A DNA stretch of 5,518 nucleotides from an uncultured Planctomycetota bacterium (GCA_947311175.1 CAMZKK010000198.1:1-5518); one strand, 5' to 3'. Positions 1 through 5,518 are shown, numbered from the stretch's first letter. The notes: a model not told the origin generated them from the letters alone. Program-made: numbers and translations.

Positions 1-59
1 AATTAAATCTTGTAGATACTATTTCTGATGCATTAGGGATTGTGTTTCCTAAAAAGTAG
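1..59 (+). CDS. 3' end of an unidentified plus-strand gene
   Basis: Reading from base 3, the frame is open from the window edge and gives LNLVDTISDALGIVFPKK before a TAG stop at 57-59. The other two plus frames and the minus strand offer no better coding explanation for this stretch. The peptide looks like a normal soluble C-terminus, with a short amphipathic helix and then a basic end. It is too short for me to assign to any family. The gene would converge on lspA, with 28 bp between the two stop codons. An 18-codon open stretch can occur by chance, so this is a moderate call. Confidence 0.45.
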   Translation, partial: LNLVDTISDALGIVFPKK

Positions 60-87
60 AGGTTAAATCTAAATCTAACAATTGGAA

Positions 88-591
88 TTAAAGTTTACTC
101 AAAGGAATGCGATAAGTCTTTTTTTTAGTGAAGAAGATGCTCCAAACAATCAAAGCAAAACAACCTATTGCGATTGCTGCATCTGCGATATTGAAAACCG
201 GCCACCATCGTAAATCGATAAAATCACGAACTCCTTTATCCGGTAATAGGCGGTCAATGGTATTGCCAATTGCCCCGCCAATGAGAAATCCAAAAGCCCA
301 TGCCGGAGAATTCCGGTAATTTGCGTAGAAAACCCATAATAACATAGGGATAAAAGCAATGGAGATAATAATAAATAACGCATTACTATTATCAATATTT
401 GCCAAGAAAGAAAAAGCCGCTCCTTTATTAATCCTTGGAGTAAGCCATAAAAGATTATCAATTAAGGGGTTTGAAGAATTAATATCATACTTATCAAATA
501 TGTTAAATTTTGTTATCTGGTCTAATAATACGGTAATAACAATCGTTAGCCATAGTTTAATCGATGTCCTTACATTTTTGTTATATTTCAT
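88..591 (-). CDS. lspA: Lipoprotein signal peptidase (signal peptidase II)
   Basis: LspA is the inner-membrane aspartyl protease that removes the signal peptide of diacylglyceryl-modified prolipoproteins, just before the lipidated Cys. The 167-residue length is normal for the family. Conserved blocks appear in order: D24-Q25 with T27-K28 at the end of the first membrane helix, the N55-K-G-A-A-F60 motif in the periplasmic part, N110-x-x-D113-R, V121-R-D-F-I-D126, and F133-N-I-A-D137. D113 and D137 correspond to the two catalytic aspartates. Four hydrophobic segments (about 13-30, 72-90, 97-113 and 134-154) fit the known topology, and the tail is lysine-rich and probably cytoplasmic. The ATG at 591-589 has AGGAG four bases upstream. 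The gene is divergent from gatB and converges on the gene ending at 59. The call is secure. Confidence 0.97.
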   Translation of the reverse strand: MKYNKNVRTSIKLWLTIVITVLLDQITKFNIFDKYDINSSNPLIDNLLWLTPRINKGAAFSFLANIDNSNALFIIISIAFIPMLLWVFYANYRNSPAWAFGFLIGGAIGNTIDRLLPDKGVRDFIDLRWWPVFNIADAAIAIGCFALIVWSIFFTKKKTYRIPLSKL

Positions 592-595
592 ATTT

Positions 596-600
596 CTCCT
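596..600 (-). promoter_or_regulatory. lspA ribosome binding site
   Basis: On the minus strand AGGAG lies four bases before the lspA ATG. This is a strong Shine-Dalgarno match with slightly short spacing, and it fixes the start codon. Confidence 0.8.
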
Positions 601-659
601 AATATTGATTTTATCCTAAGCAAGAGATAATACTTATATTGCAAGTCAAAATCAATATT
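601..659. repeat. Perfect 12-bp inverted repeat around the lspA promoter
   Basis: AATATTGATTTT at 601-612 is the exact reverse complement of AAAATCAATATT at 648-659, with 35 bases between the arms. One arm covers the lspA -35 region and the other lies in the early lspA leader, just before the ribosome binding site. The arms are about 47 bp apart centre to centre. Because only one arm would be in the lspA transcript, an RNA hairpin is unlikely for that mRNA. A pair of DNA operator sites is the simpler reading, but A+T-rich sequence raises the chance of coincidence. Confidence 0.55.
627..655 (-). promoter_or_regulatory. Probable sigma70-type promoter of lspA
   Basis: Read on the minus strand, TTGATT (655-650) and TATTAT (632-627) are separated by exactly 17 bases. 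They match the -35 consensus at 4 of 6 positions and the -10 consensus at 5 of 6. Transcription would start near 620, giving a leader of about 28 bases before the lspA ATG. The -35 box lies inside one arm of the 12-bp inverted repeat at 601-659, so a protein bound there could affect promoter access. The promoter was found by eye, and the start site is an estimate. Confidence 0.6.
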
Positions 660-733
660 GTTTCTCTAAAAGCTGTACAGTTAAGGGCTTATAATTGTCT
701 AAATTTAAGAAATGGCAATTATCATCAGAAATC

Positions 734-773
734 AAAAAAAAACATTGCAGACTTTTTTTTTACACTCTATACT
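734..773 (+). promoter_or_regulatory. Probable gatB promoter with A-tract and T-tract
   Basis: TTGCAG (745-750) and TATACT (768-773) are 17 bases apart. The -10 box matches consensus at 5 of 6 positions; the -35 box is weak, at 3 of 6. A run of nine A (734-742) sits two bases upstream of the -35 box, where an A-rich UP-type element would help a weak -35. A run of nine T (753-761) fills much of the spacer. Transcription would start near 780, giving a leader of about 80 bases. The promoter was found by eye. Confidence 0.5.
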
Positions 774-796
774 TCAATCATTAAAAATCATTTTCG

Positions 797-832
797 TAGC
801 CTTATGGGGAATATAGAATACCGTAAAGGCTA
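797..832 (+). promoter_or_regulatory. Hairpin in the predicted gatB mRNA leader
   Basis: Bases 797-807 (TAGCCTTATGG) pair with 821-832 (CCGTAAAGGCTA), giving 11 pairs with one G-U pair and a single bulged A at 827. The loop is 13 bases (808-820). No T-run follows, so it is not an intrinsic terminator for plus-strand transcription. It ends about 20 bases before the weak gatB ribosome binding site. It could stabilise the leader, bind a protein or affect translation. The pairing is seen in the sequence; a role is inference. Confidence 0.5.
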
Positions 833-852
833 TAAAATCACAATTAAACAAT

Positions 853-857
853 GAGAG
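853..857 (+). promoter_or_regulatory. Weak gatB ribosome binding site
   Basis: GAGAG lies four bases before the ATG at 862. It is a poorer match than the sites of the other genes in the window. The conserved N-terminus of GatB, rather than this site, fixes the start. Confidence 0.5.
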
Positions 858-861
858 ATAA

Positions 862-2331
862 ATGGAATTTGAAACCGTTATTGGACTTGAAGTTCATATT
901 CAATTACTAACCAAAACAAAAATTTTCTGTGCTTGTAAAAACAGCTTTTCTCACGACAAGAATACTCATGTCTGTCCGATATGTCTTGGGCAACCAGGGG
1001 TTTTGCCTGTTCTCAATAAGGAAGTTTTAAATAAATCTATTAAAGGTGGGCTCGCCCTCAATTGTAAGATTGCGAATTTCACAAAATTTGACCGCAAGCA
1101 TTATTATTATCCTGATTTACCCAAAAACTATCAGATAAGTCAATTTGATTTACCAATTGCCGAGAATGGATTTGTCGAGATTAATGTTGATGGCAAAATT
1201 AAAAAAATTGGGGTGACTCGTGCCCACATGGAAGAAGATGCCGGAAAACTTGTGCACGGAGTTAAAAGCTCGGTCGTTGATCTCAATCGAACAGGTACGC
1301 CGTTATTAGAAATTGTTTCAGAGCCTGATCTAAGAAGTCCGGAAGATGCTCGGGCATATATGATGTTAATAAGACAAATTATGCGATATATCGGAATTTC
1401 AGATTGTGAAATGCAAGAAGGTTCATTGCGATGTGATGCAAATATTTCGATTAGACCTATTGGTGAAACCAAACTCGGGGTTAAAAATGAAATCAAAAAT
1501 ATGAATTCTTTTAAGGGGGTAGAAAATGCCCTTAACCTTGTTAGGGAAGAATTGTTATTGGCAACTAAAGAAGGGCAAGAAATCAAACAGGTAACTTGGG
1601 GTTATTCGCTTGACGATCAAAAGATTTTCAAAATGAGAACCAAGGAAAATGACAACGATTATCGCTATTTCCCAGAACCGGACCTCAGACCTATTAGAAT
1701 ATCTGATGAATGGATTGATGAAATTGCCAAGACCATCCCGGAACTACCAAGTGCAAAGTGTGAAAGATTTATAAGCGAATATGGGCTTTCAAGCTATGAT
1801 GCAAATATCTTAACGCAAGAGATTGAAATTGCCAATTATTTTGAAGCCACTTGCAAAAGTTGTGGTAAGGCAAAAGAGTCTGCAAATTGGGTTATAAATG
1901 AAGTATTAAGGGAGCTGAATGAACAAAAAATAACAATTAACGAATTTTCAGTTACCGAAGAAATGCTTGCAGAATTAATTGGGCTATTATCCAAAAACAC
2001 AATCAATAACAATACGGCAAAGAGTATTTTTGCTCGCATGGTTAAAGAAAACGGGGTCTCTCCTGCTAAGATAGTTGAAGAAGAAGGACTTTCCCAAGTT
2101 TCTGATACATCGGTAATAGAAAAAGCCCTTGATGATGCCATTGCCAGCAACGCCAAGGCTGTTAGTGATATTGAGAGTGGCAAATATGCTACTGCCGGTT
2201 TCTTTGTTGGCAAAATAATGCAAGCACTCAAAGGGAAAGGCGATCCAGCGGTAATTGGTAAAATAATTGCTGAAAGGTTCAATTTTGATCCATCTCTATT
2301 GGTAAAGAAAAAGAAAGATAAAAATAATTAA
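862..2331 (+). CDS. gatB: Asp-tRNA(Asn)/Glu-tRNA(Gln) amidotransferase subunit B
   Basis: GatB is the tRNA-binding and kinase subunit of GatCAB. The complex activates the side chain of Glu-tRNA(Gln) and/or Asp-tRNA(Asn) with ATP and amidates it with ammonia delivered from GatA. The 489 residues are close to the usual length. The protein opens with VIGLEVHIQL (6-15). A zinc site follows: C23-x-C25, then C38-x-x-C41 running into LGQPG. Next come YYYPDLPKNYQISQ (81-94), the AHMEEDAGK segment (121-129) whose acidic residues, with E10, H12 and E150, fit the family metal site, GSLRCDANIS (187-196), EIKNMNS (210-216) and DYRYFPEPDL (266-275). The C-terminal third (about 330-480) is the helical GatB/YqeY-type tail that binds the tRNA elbow. 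gatA and gatC are absent here, so the subunits are probably dispersed. The window does not show whether one or both tRNAs are substrates. Confidence 0.99.
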   Translation: MEFETVIGLEVHIQLLTKTKIFCACKNSFSHDKNTHVCPICLGQPGVLPVLNKEVLNKSIKGGLALNCKIANFTKFDRKHYYYPDLPKNYQISQFDLPIAENGFVEINVDGKIKKIGVTRAHMEEDAGKLVHGVKSSVVDLNRTGTPLLEIVSEPDLRSPEDARAYMMLIRQIMRYIGISDCEMQEGSLRCDANISIRPIGETKLGVKNEIKNMNSFKGVENALNLVREELLLATKEGQEIKQVTWGYSLDDQKIFKMRTKENDNDYRYFPEPDLRPIRISDEWIDEIAKTIPELPSAKCERFISEYGLSSYDANILTQEIEIANYFEATCKSCGKAKESANWVINEVLRELNEQKITINEFSVTEEMLAELIGLLSKNTINNNTAKSIFARMVKENGVSPAKIVEEEGLSQVSDTSVIEKALDDAIASNAKAVSDIESGKYATAGFFVGKIMQALKGKGDPAVIGKIIAERFNFDPSLLVKKKKDKNN

Positions 2332-2343
2332 AATTATATATTT

Positions 2344-2377
2344 TTGAGGTTTTAATTTTGTAACATTATGTTATTAT
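2344..2377 (+). promoter_or_regulatory. Possible promoter of the zinc-ribbon gene
   Basis: Two overlapping readings are possible. TTGAGG (2344-2349) with TATGTT (2367-2372) has a 17-base spacer and matches consensus at 4 of 6 positions in each box. TATTAT (2372-2377) is a better -10 and resembles the -10 boxes of the neighbouring promoters, but its -35 partner is poor. Either would start transcription about 35-40 bases before the ATG at 2418. The -10 lies inside the dyad at 2364-2390. No strong terminator follows gatB, so read-through from gatB is also possible. Confidence 0.4.
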
Positions 2378-2390
2378 CTTAACAATAATG
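2364..2390. repeat. AT-rich dyad overlapping the zinc-ribbon gene promoter
   Basis: CATTATGTTA (2364-2373) is the reverse complement of TAAC plus ATAATG (2380-2383 and 2385-2390), apart from one extra A at 2384, with a 6-base centre. Two other symmetries overlap it. TAACAT-T-ATGTTA (2361-2373) is a perfect palindrome, and 2370-2377 can pair with 2385-2392. Its position over the probable -10 suits an operator, and as RNA it could form a hairpin. The symmetry is seen in the sequence; function is inference, and A+T-rich DNA makes such dyads commoner by chance. Confidence 0.45.
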
Positions 2391-2403
2391 ACAAGGGAGC
2401 AAC

Positions 2404-2410
2404 GAGAGGA
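2404..2410 (+). promoter_or_regulatory. Ribosome binding site of the zinc-ribbon gene
   Basis: GAGAGGA is followed after seven bases by the ATG at 2418. The match and spacing are good and support this as a translated gene. Confidence 0.75.
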
Positions 2411-2417
2411 ATAATTA

Positions 2418-2711
2418 ATGATTAAGTACACATGTGATAAATGCGGAAAAAATATAAACAATCAAGAAACTCGTTATGAGGCACGCGTAGAAGCTGGTCC
2501 GGTATATGACGACAACCTTGATTTGTTTGAAGAACTTGATTTTGGGGGAGAAGAATCTCTGACAGAAATGATGGAGCGTCTTGACCGCGAAGCATGGCAA
2601 GATTCCCATGGTGGCTCATTTAAATTGGATATGTGTGAAACGTGTTATAATGAATTCGTGGCATCTTCGATATTTAAGGGAGTAAAAGCCAATAGCGGTT
2701 TTAGACGTTAA
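2418..2711 (+). CDS. Small acidic double-CxxC (zinc-ribbon-like) protein
   Basis: This is a 97-residue protein of unknown function. It has one CxxC pair at the N-terminus (C6, C9, in YTCDKCGK) and one near the C-terminus (C73, C76, in DMCETCYNEF). Such a pair could form a single four-cysteine zinc or other metal site closing the chain into a loop. The region between (about 29-62) is strongly acidic, rich in D and E and probably helical in part; the tail after residue 85 is basic. There is no signal peptide or membrane segment, so it is probably cytoplasmic. A good ribosome binding site upstream and a strong terminator downstream support a real gene. From memory, small proteins beginning with a similar CDxCGK segment and ending in a C-x-x-C helix occur as hypotheticals in Planctomycetota-type genomes, but I cannot confirm homology here. 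It lies 86 bp after gatB on the same strand. Confidence 0.85.
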   Translation: MIKYTCDKCGKNINNQETRYEARVEAGPVYDDNLDLFEELDFGGEESLTEMMERLDREAWQDSHGGSFKLDMCETCYNEFVASSIFKGVKANSGFRR

Positions 2712-2740
2712 ACGTGTCTTTGAAATTTTAATAATAAAAG

Positions 2741-2764
2741 CCCAATCGTTGATTGGGTTTTTTT
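2741..2764 (+). terminator. Rho-independent terminator after the zinc-ribbon gene
   Basis: CCCAATC (2741-2747) and GATTGGG (2751-2757) form a perfect 7-bp stem with a 3-base loop, followed by seven T (2758-2764). An A-run before the stem could extend pairing with the T-run. It lies 30 bases after the stop codon and would end transcripts from the zinc-ribbon gene and any read-through from gatB. It separates them from the large gene that follows. Confidence 0.9.
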
Positions 2765-2816
2765 ATACCAAAAATTAACTCAAAAAATCTTATATTTTGT
2801 TGCGTAAAAAGAAGGA

Positions 2817-2844
2817 TTGCAAAAACAAAAATGACATTTATTAT
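2817..2844 (+). promoter_or_regulatory. Probable promoter of the exported TPR/DUF3857 gene
   Basis: TTGCAA (2817-2822) and TATTAT (2839-2844) are separated by 16 bases and match consensus at 4 of 6 and 5 of 6 positions. The start site would be near 2851, leaving a leader of about 26 bases. It lies directly after a strong terminator, where an independent promoter is expected. Confidence 0.55.
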
Positions 2845-2865
2845 CATTTAACAGCTATTATTTTT

Positions 2866-2870
2866 GGAGA
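2866..2870 (+). promoter_or_regulatory. Ribosome binding site that selects a TTG start
   Basis: GGAGA ends six bases before TTG 2877. An in-frame stop lies upstream at 2832-2834, and there is no in-frame ATG or GTG between it and 2877. The first in-frame ATG (3105) would remove the signal peptide and has no such site, so TTG is the likely start. Confidence 0.8.
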
Positions 2871-2876
2871 ATCAAC

Positions 2877-5518
2877 TTGTCAATAAATTTTTTTAACCGC
2901 CTTGTATTTATTTTAACTTTTTGCCTTTTGTCTAATATCGCTTTTGCTAAAGACAAGGCTACAACAAAAAATCATAACGACAAAAAAATAACAAAAAGCG
3001 AAAAAGATGTTTGGAAGTTTTTTCAGAGGACAGAAGAAGATGAAGCAGAAAAATTTGAAAGAAGAGATGAGCTTCTTGAAGCACAAAATAAATACATTGC
3101 AGTAATGACTGCGATTATCGATAAGGCAATAATTTATAAAAAAAAAACTATCAAACAATTGCTTTGGGCACGAGCAGAATTTTTATTGGAAAAATCATTT
3201 TCGTTAGTATTGAAAAATCAACATTTTGACACCTTTCTCACCACAACAGAAGATGCAGTCAGCAAAGATTGTGAACCATTATTTATGGCAAGGCTTAAGT
3301 GGATGCGGAGTCAATTATGGTTAAAAAGTGGCAATCTTAAAAAAACATCTGCATTGCTATCTTCACTTGGTTTTATAACCGAATGGCAAATTGCCGGACC
3401 ATTTGATAATGATAGAGGTAGAAATTTTAAAACCAAATTTTTACCTGAGCAAGAACCATTTAATATTAATGCAAATTTCAAGACTCTCAAAATGGATTCA
3501 GGGTGGCGAAAAACTATAAATAAAAACAATTTTGGATTTATTAATTTAAAAAATTACTTTTCGCCAAATAAAAATTGTCTTGCCTATGCAGTGTGTGCGG
3601 TATATTCACCAGACAAAAAAAACGCAATACTTCGGATTGGCAGTGATGATATGCTATCAATCTCAATCAACTCAAAACCAATCTTTACCTTTACTGGTAG
3701 CAGACAACTCTCTTTCGATCAAAATTATGCAGTTTTCAGATTAAAAAAAGGCTGGAATCTTTTAATGGTTAAAAGTGGACAATCGCTTGACGAATGGAGG
3801 TTTTCGTTAAGGTTGACGGATTTTGCTGGCAATCCTTTACATGGGATAAAATACAGCACATCGCCAAAAATAATCAATAGCTTATATCAAAAATCAAAAT
3901 CACCATCATCTACTTCAGTTTATGCTCCACCATTAAACTCAAATAATATCAAACAATCGCTAGCACCCAAGAATAGTAAAGAAATTTTAAAATCTAAATT
4001 TCTAAAAAATAAAGATGCCAAAGCCGGATATTATTATGGTTATCTACTTACAAGTCAGCATATATTAAACAGTAAAAACAAATTAAACATTCAAGTTCTT
4101 CTTGAGAGTTTACGTCTTTCACCCAAACAAATAATGTATTATCTTGCCTTTGCTGCCGCGTCAGCAGACACAACAACCTATGTCGCCGATCGTGATGAAA
4201 ATGCCCGTCGTCTTGTCCTTGAAAAAGCTATTAAACTTGGTAATGATGAAGTGCTCGCAAGGATTGAATTGTCAAAATATTATCTTTATGAGATGAAAAA
4301 TTTTGATAAAGCCTACACTCTTGCCATAGATGGAGTGAATTTAAATCCATTGAGTATTGAGGCAAATGCTATTCTGTATGATATATTTGCTGCGAGAAAC
4401 TGGAATGCCATTGCGGAAAAGAAACTTAATTTTGCCATAAGACGGCAACCTTCAGCGGCAAAACTTCTTCTACGGCAGGGAGCAATGTTTCTCCGGCAAT
4501 CTAAAAACCAAAAAGCTCTAAACAGTTATAAAAAATTATTATCAATTGATGCTTCTTCAATTTCTGCAATCAATGGTGTTATTGAGGCATCTCTTCGGCT
4601 TGGAAAATACAAATATCTCAAAAATGAAATAAAAAGATTTCTAACAATATCACCGTGGGAAAAATCTATTGAAAATAAATTATTAACAATTCTTATTAGA
4701 GAAAAAGCATTTAAGGAAGCTAATCGGATAATTAAAAAAAGGCTAGCCCTCTGCCCTACTGATTATGAAATCCTTAGATTAAAGGGAAATATTCTGATGG
4801 AAGAGGGAAAGAAAAACCTTGCAATTAGTTGTTGGCAAAAAGCGATAAAGCTTAATCCCGGATTGTTTTCTTTACAGAAATATCTTGATTTTTTAATAGG
4901 CCCACAAAAACAAGATTTTGAAAAAATTTCTGATATAAGGGAATATGCTGCTCGCTATAAAAACTATCCGGTTAAGGATGGTGACAATAGATTGTATTTT
5001 TTATATGAAAAAATAAACACCCTTAATTCAACCGGAACAAAAACTCAAACAACCCATTTTTGTGTGAAGATATTAGACAACGATGGAGTGAAGGACATGA
5101 CAACTATTGCGATGCCATTTGAGTCTGAGCGTGAAAACTTAGACGTTCTTGTTGCGAAGGTGCTTCGCAAAAACGGAACCATTGAGGCAGGAAAACTAAT
5201 TGAGGGAGAGAATCAACGAGGATACTTGACTTATCGTTATTTACAATTCGCCCCACTCTCGATTGGTGATATCATTGAAGTTGCATATAAAAAAAGTGAA
5301 TTTAAAAAAGGATTTTTTGGTGATTATTTTGGCGAAACATATTTCTTTAGCAGATTTTTCCCAGTTATTACCAGTCGCTATATTTTAAAATACCCTAAAG
5401 AAAAACAGTTGTACATAGCAACAACCAATTCAAAAAACAAAAAGGGGGAAATTAAACAAAATACCACCACCATAAATAATATTACCACCACTACATGGGA
5501 AATGAGTAATCTATCGGC
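2877..5518 (+). CDS. Exported beta-sandwich/TPR/DUF3857 protein (3' end cut)
   Basis: This frame is open from TTG 2877 to the window edge (880 codons), and the C-terminus is missing. Residues 1-24 form a signal peptide: R8, then a hydrophobic stretch, then SNIAFA with probable cleavage after A24. No lipobox is apparent, so the product is probably periplasmic or secreted. Residues 25-160 are charged and helical. A probable beta-sandwich spans about 165-325; it starts at W170-Q-I-A-G-P-F-D-N178 and contains R253-I-G-S-D-D258, K290-K-G-W-N294 and E306-W-R-F-S-L-R-L-T-D315, a pattern like galactose-binding or PA14-type carbohydrate-binding folds. A polar Ser/Pro/Asn linker follows (about 326-365). 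Then come TPR-like helical repeats (about 395-670), the clearest being near 466-510 and 620-655. From about 697 the sequence resembles DUF3857, including P793-L-S-I-G-D-I-I-E-V802. DUF3857 is often followed by a transglutaminase-like domain, which would lie beyond the window. Ligand and role are unknown. Confidence 0.9.
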   Translation, partial: MSINFFNRLVFILTFCLLSNIAFAKDKATTKNHNDKKITKSEKDVWKFFQRTEEDEAEKFERRDELLEAQNKYIAVMTAIIDKAIIYKKKTIKQLLWARAEFLLEKSFSLVLKNQHFDTFLTTTEDAVSKDCEPLFMARLKWMRSQLWLKSGNLKKTSALLSSLGFITEWQIAGPFDNDRGRNFKTKFLPEQEPFNINANFKTLKMDSGWRKTINKNNFGFINLKNYFSPNKNCLAYAVCAVYSPDKKNAILRIGSDDMLSISINSKPIFTFTGSRQLSFDQNYAVFRLKKGWNLLMVKSGQSLDEWRFSLRLTDFAGNPLHGIKYSTSPKIINSLYQKSKSPSSTSVYAPPLNSNNIKQSLAPKNSKEILKSKFLKNKDAKAGYYYGYLLTSQHILNSKNKLNIQVLLESLRLSPKQIMYYLAFAAASADTTTYVADRDENARRLVLEKAIKLGNDEVLARIELSKYYLYEMKNFDKAYTLAIDGVNLNPLSIEANAILYDIFAARNWNAIAEKKLNFAIRRQPSAAKLLLRQGAMFLRQSKNQKALNSYKKLLSIDASSISAINGVIEASLRLGKYKYLKNEIKRFLTISPWEKSIENKLLTILIREKAFKEANRIIKKRLALCPTDYEILRLKGNILMEEGKKNLAISCWQKAIKLNPGLFSLQKYLDFLIGPQKQDFEKISDIREYAARYKNYPVKDGDNRLYFLYEKINTLNSTGTKTQTTHFCVKILDNDGVKDMTTIAMPFESERENLDVLVAKVLRKNGTIEAGKLIEGENQRGYLTYRYLQFAPLSIGDIIEVAYKKSEFKKGFFGDYFGETYFFSRFFPVITSRYILKYPKEKQLYIATTNSKNKKGEIKQNTTTINNITTTTWEMSNLS

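Noticed and set aside
62..80. GTTA...TAAC symmetry and AAATCT tandem hexamers between the converging genes
   Set aside because: Only four outer pairs match and there is no T-run for either direction. It is most likely simple A+T-rich sequence, not a bidirectional terminator.
128..619. Plus-strand open frames of 63 and 86 codons opposite lspA
   Set aside because: They lie antisense to the secure lspA reading frame, have no family resemblance, and one has a basic, low-information sequence. They are antisense shadows.
639..854. 71-codon plus-strand open frame starting at TTG before gatB
   Set aside because: It recalls no family, has no well-placed ribosome binding site, and runs through the gatB promoter, both homopolymer tracts and the leader hairpin. 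The intergenic explanation is better, although a small leader peptide cannot be fully excluded.
1140..2282. Minus-strand open frames opposite gatB (148, 148 and 78 codons)
   Set aside because: The GatB frame is conserved along its full length on the plus strand. The antisense translations are Ser/Leu-rich with no recognisable motif.
2324..2337. ATAATT-AA-AATTAT inverted repeat at the gatB stop codon as a terminator
   Set aside because: The stem is only six A-T pairs with a two-base loop, and the T-run begins several bases later. It is too weak to call as an intrinsic terminator.
2415..2619. Two minus-strand open frames of about 65 codons opposite the zinc-ribbon gene
   Set aside because: They overlap the plus-strand gene, which has a ribosome binding site, paired CxxC motifs and a downstream terminator; the minus frames have none of these.
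2705..2715. ACGTT-A-AACGT palindrome over the stop codon of the zinc-ribbon gene
   Set aside because: It has short arms and overlaps the last codons. A complete terminator lies just downstream, so there is no need to give it a role.
2913..3529. Minus-strand open frames opposite the exported protein gene
   Set aside because: The 81-codon frame is rich in Phe and Cys because it reads Lys/Glu-rich coding sequence backwards. The plus frame has a signal peptide and domain structure through the same bases.
5449..5505. Repeated ACCACC-type Thr codon runs near the window end
   Set aside because: Two short Thr-rich segments within DUF3857 look like a local low-complexity loop, too short to be a repeat element.

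Overview
The window is A+T-rich bacterial chromosome holding three complete genes and two cut by its edges. LspA and a protein with a signal peptide point to a bacterium with an exported-protein and lipoprotein pathway, and GatB points to indirect Gln-tRNA and/or Asn-tRNA synthesis. The last gene combines a signal peptide, a beta-sandwich with a 'GPFDN' entry motif, helical TPR-like repeats and a DUF3857 domain. The small gene encodes an acidic double-CxxC protein. From memory, both resemble proteins of Planctomycetota/Lentisphaerota-type and other deep-branching Gram-negative phyla. This placement is inference only; no rRNA or other phylogenetic marker was compared.

Layout. Positions 1-59 hold the probable last 18 codons of a plus-strand gene that converges on lspA (minus strand, 88-591). 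lspA and gatB (plus, 862-2331) are divergent and share a 270-bp control region. That region has a good sigma70-type promoter in each direction, a perfect 12-bp inverted repeat around the lspA promoter, paired A9/T9 tracts at the gatB promoter, and a strong hairpin in the gatB leader. An 86-bp gap with a promoter-like site inside an AT-rich dyad leads to the small zinc-ribbon gene (2418-2711), which ends at a textbook rho-independent terminator (2741-2764). A fresh promoter then drives the large exported protein gene. It starts at TTG 2877 and is still open at the window end (at least 880 residues).

How the genes relate. There is no evidence of one pathway. lspA (lipoprotein maturation) and gatB (tRNA-dependent amidation) are housekeeping genes placed back to back. 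gatA and gatC are not in the window. The zinc-ribbon gene may be co-transcribed with gatB by read-through but appears to have its own promoter. The terminator separates both from the exported TPR/DUF3857 protein. I see no CRISPR array, insertion sequence, tRNA or rRNA, and no clear new multi-gene system. The most open questions are the large exported protein, the small double-CxxC protein and the dyads in the intergenic regions.
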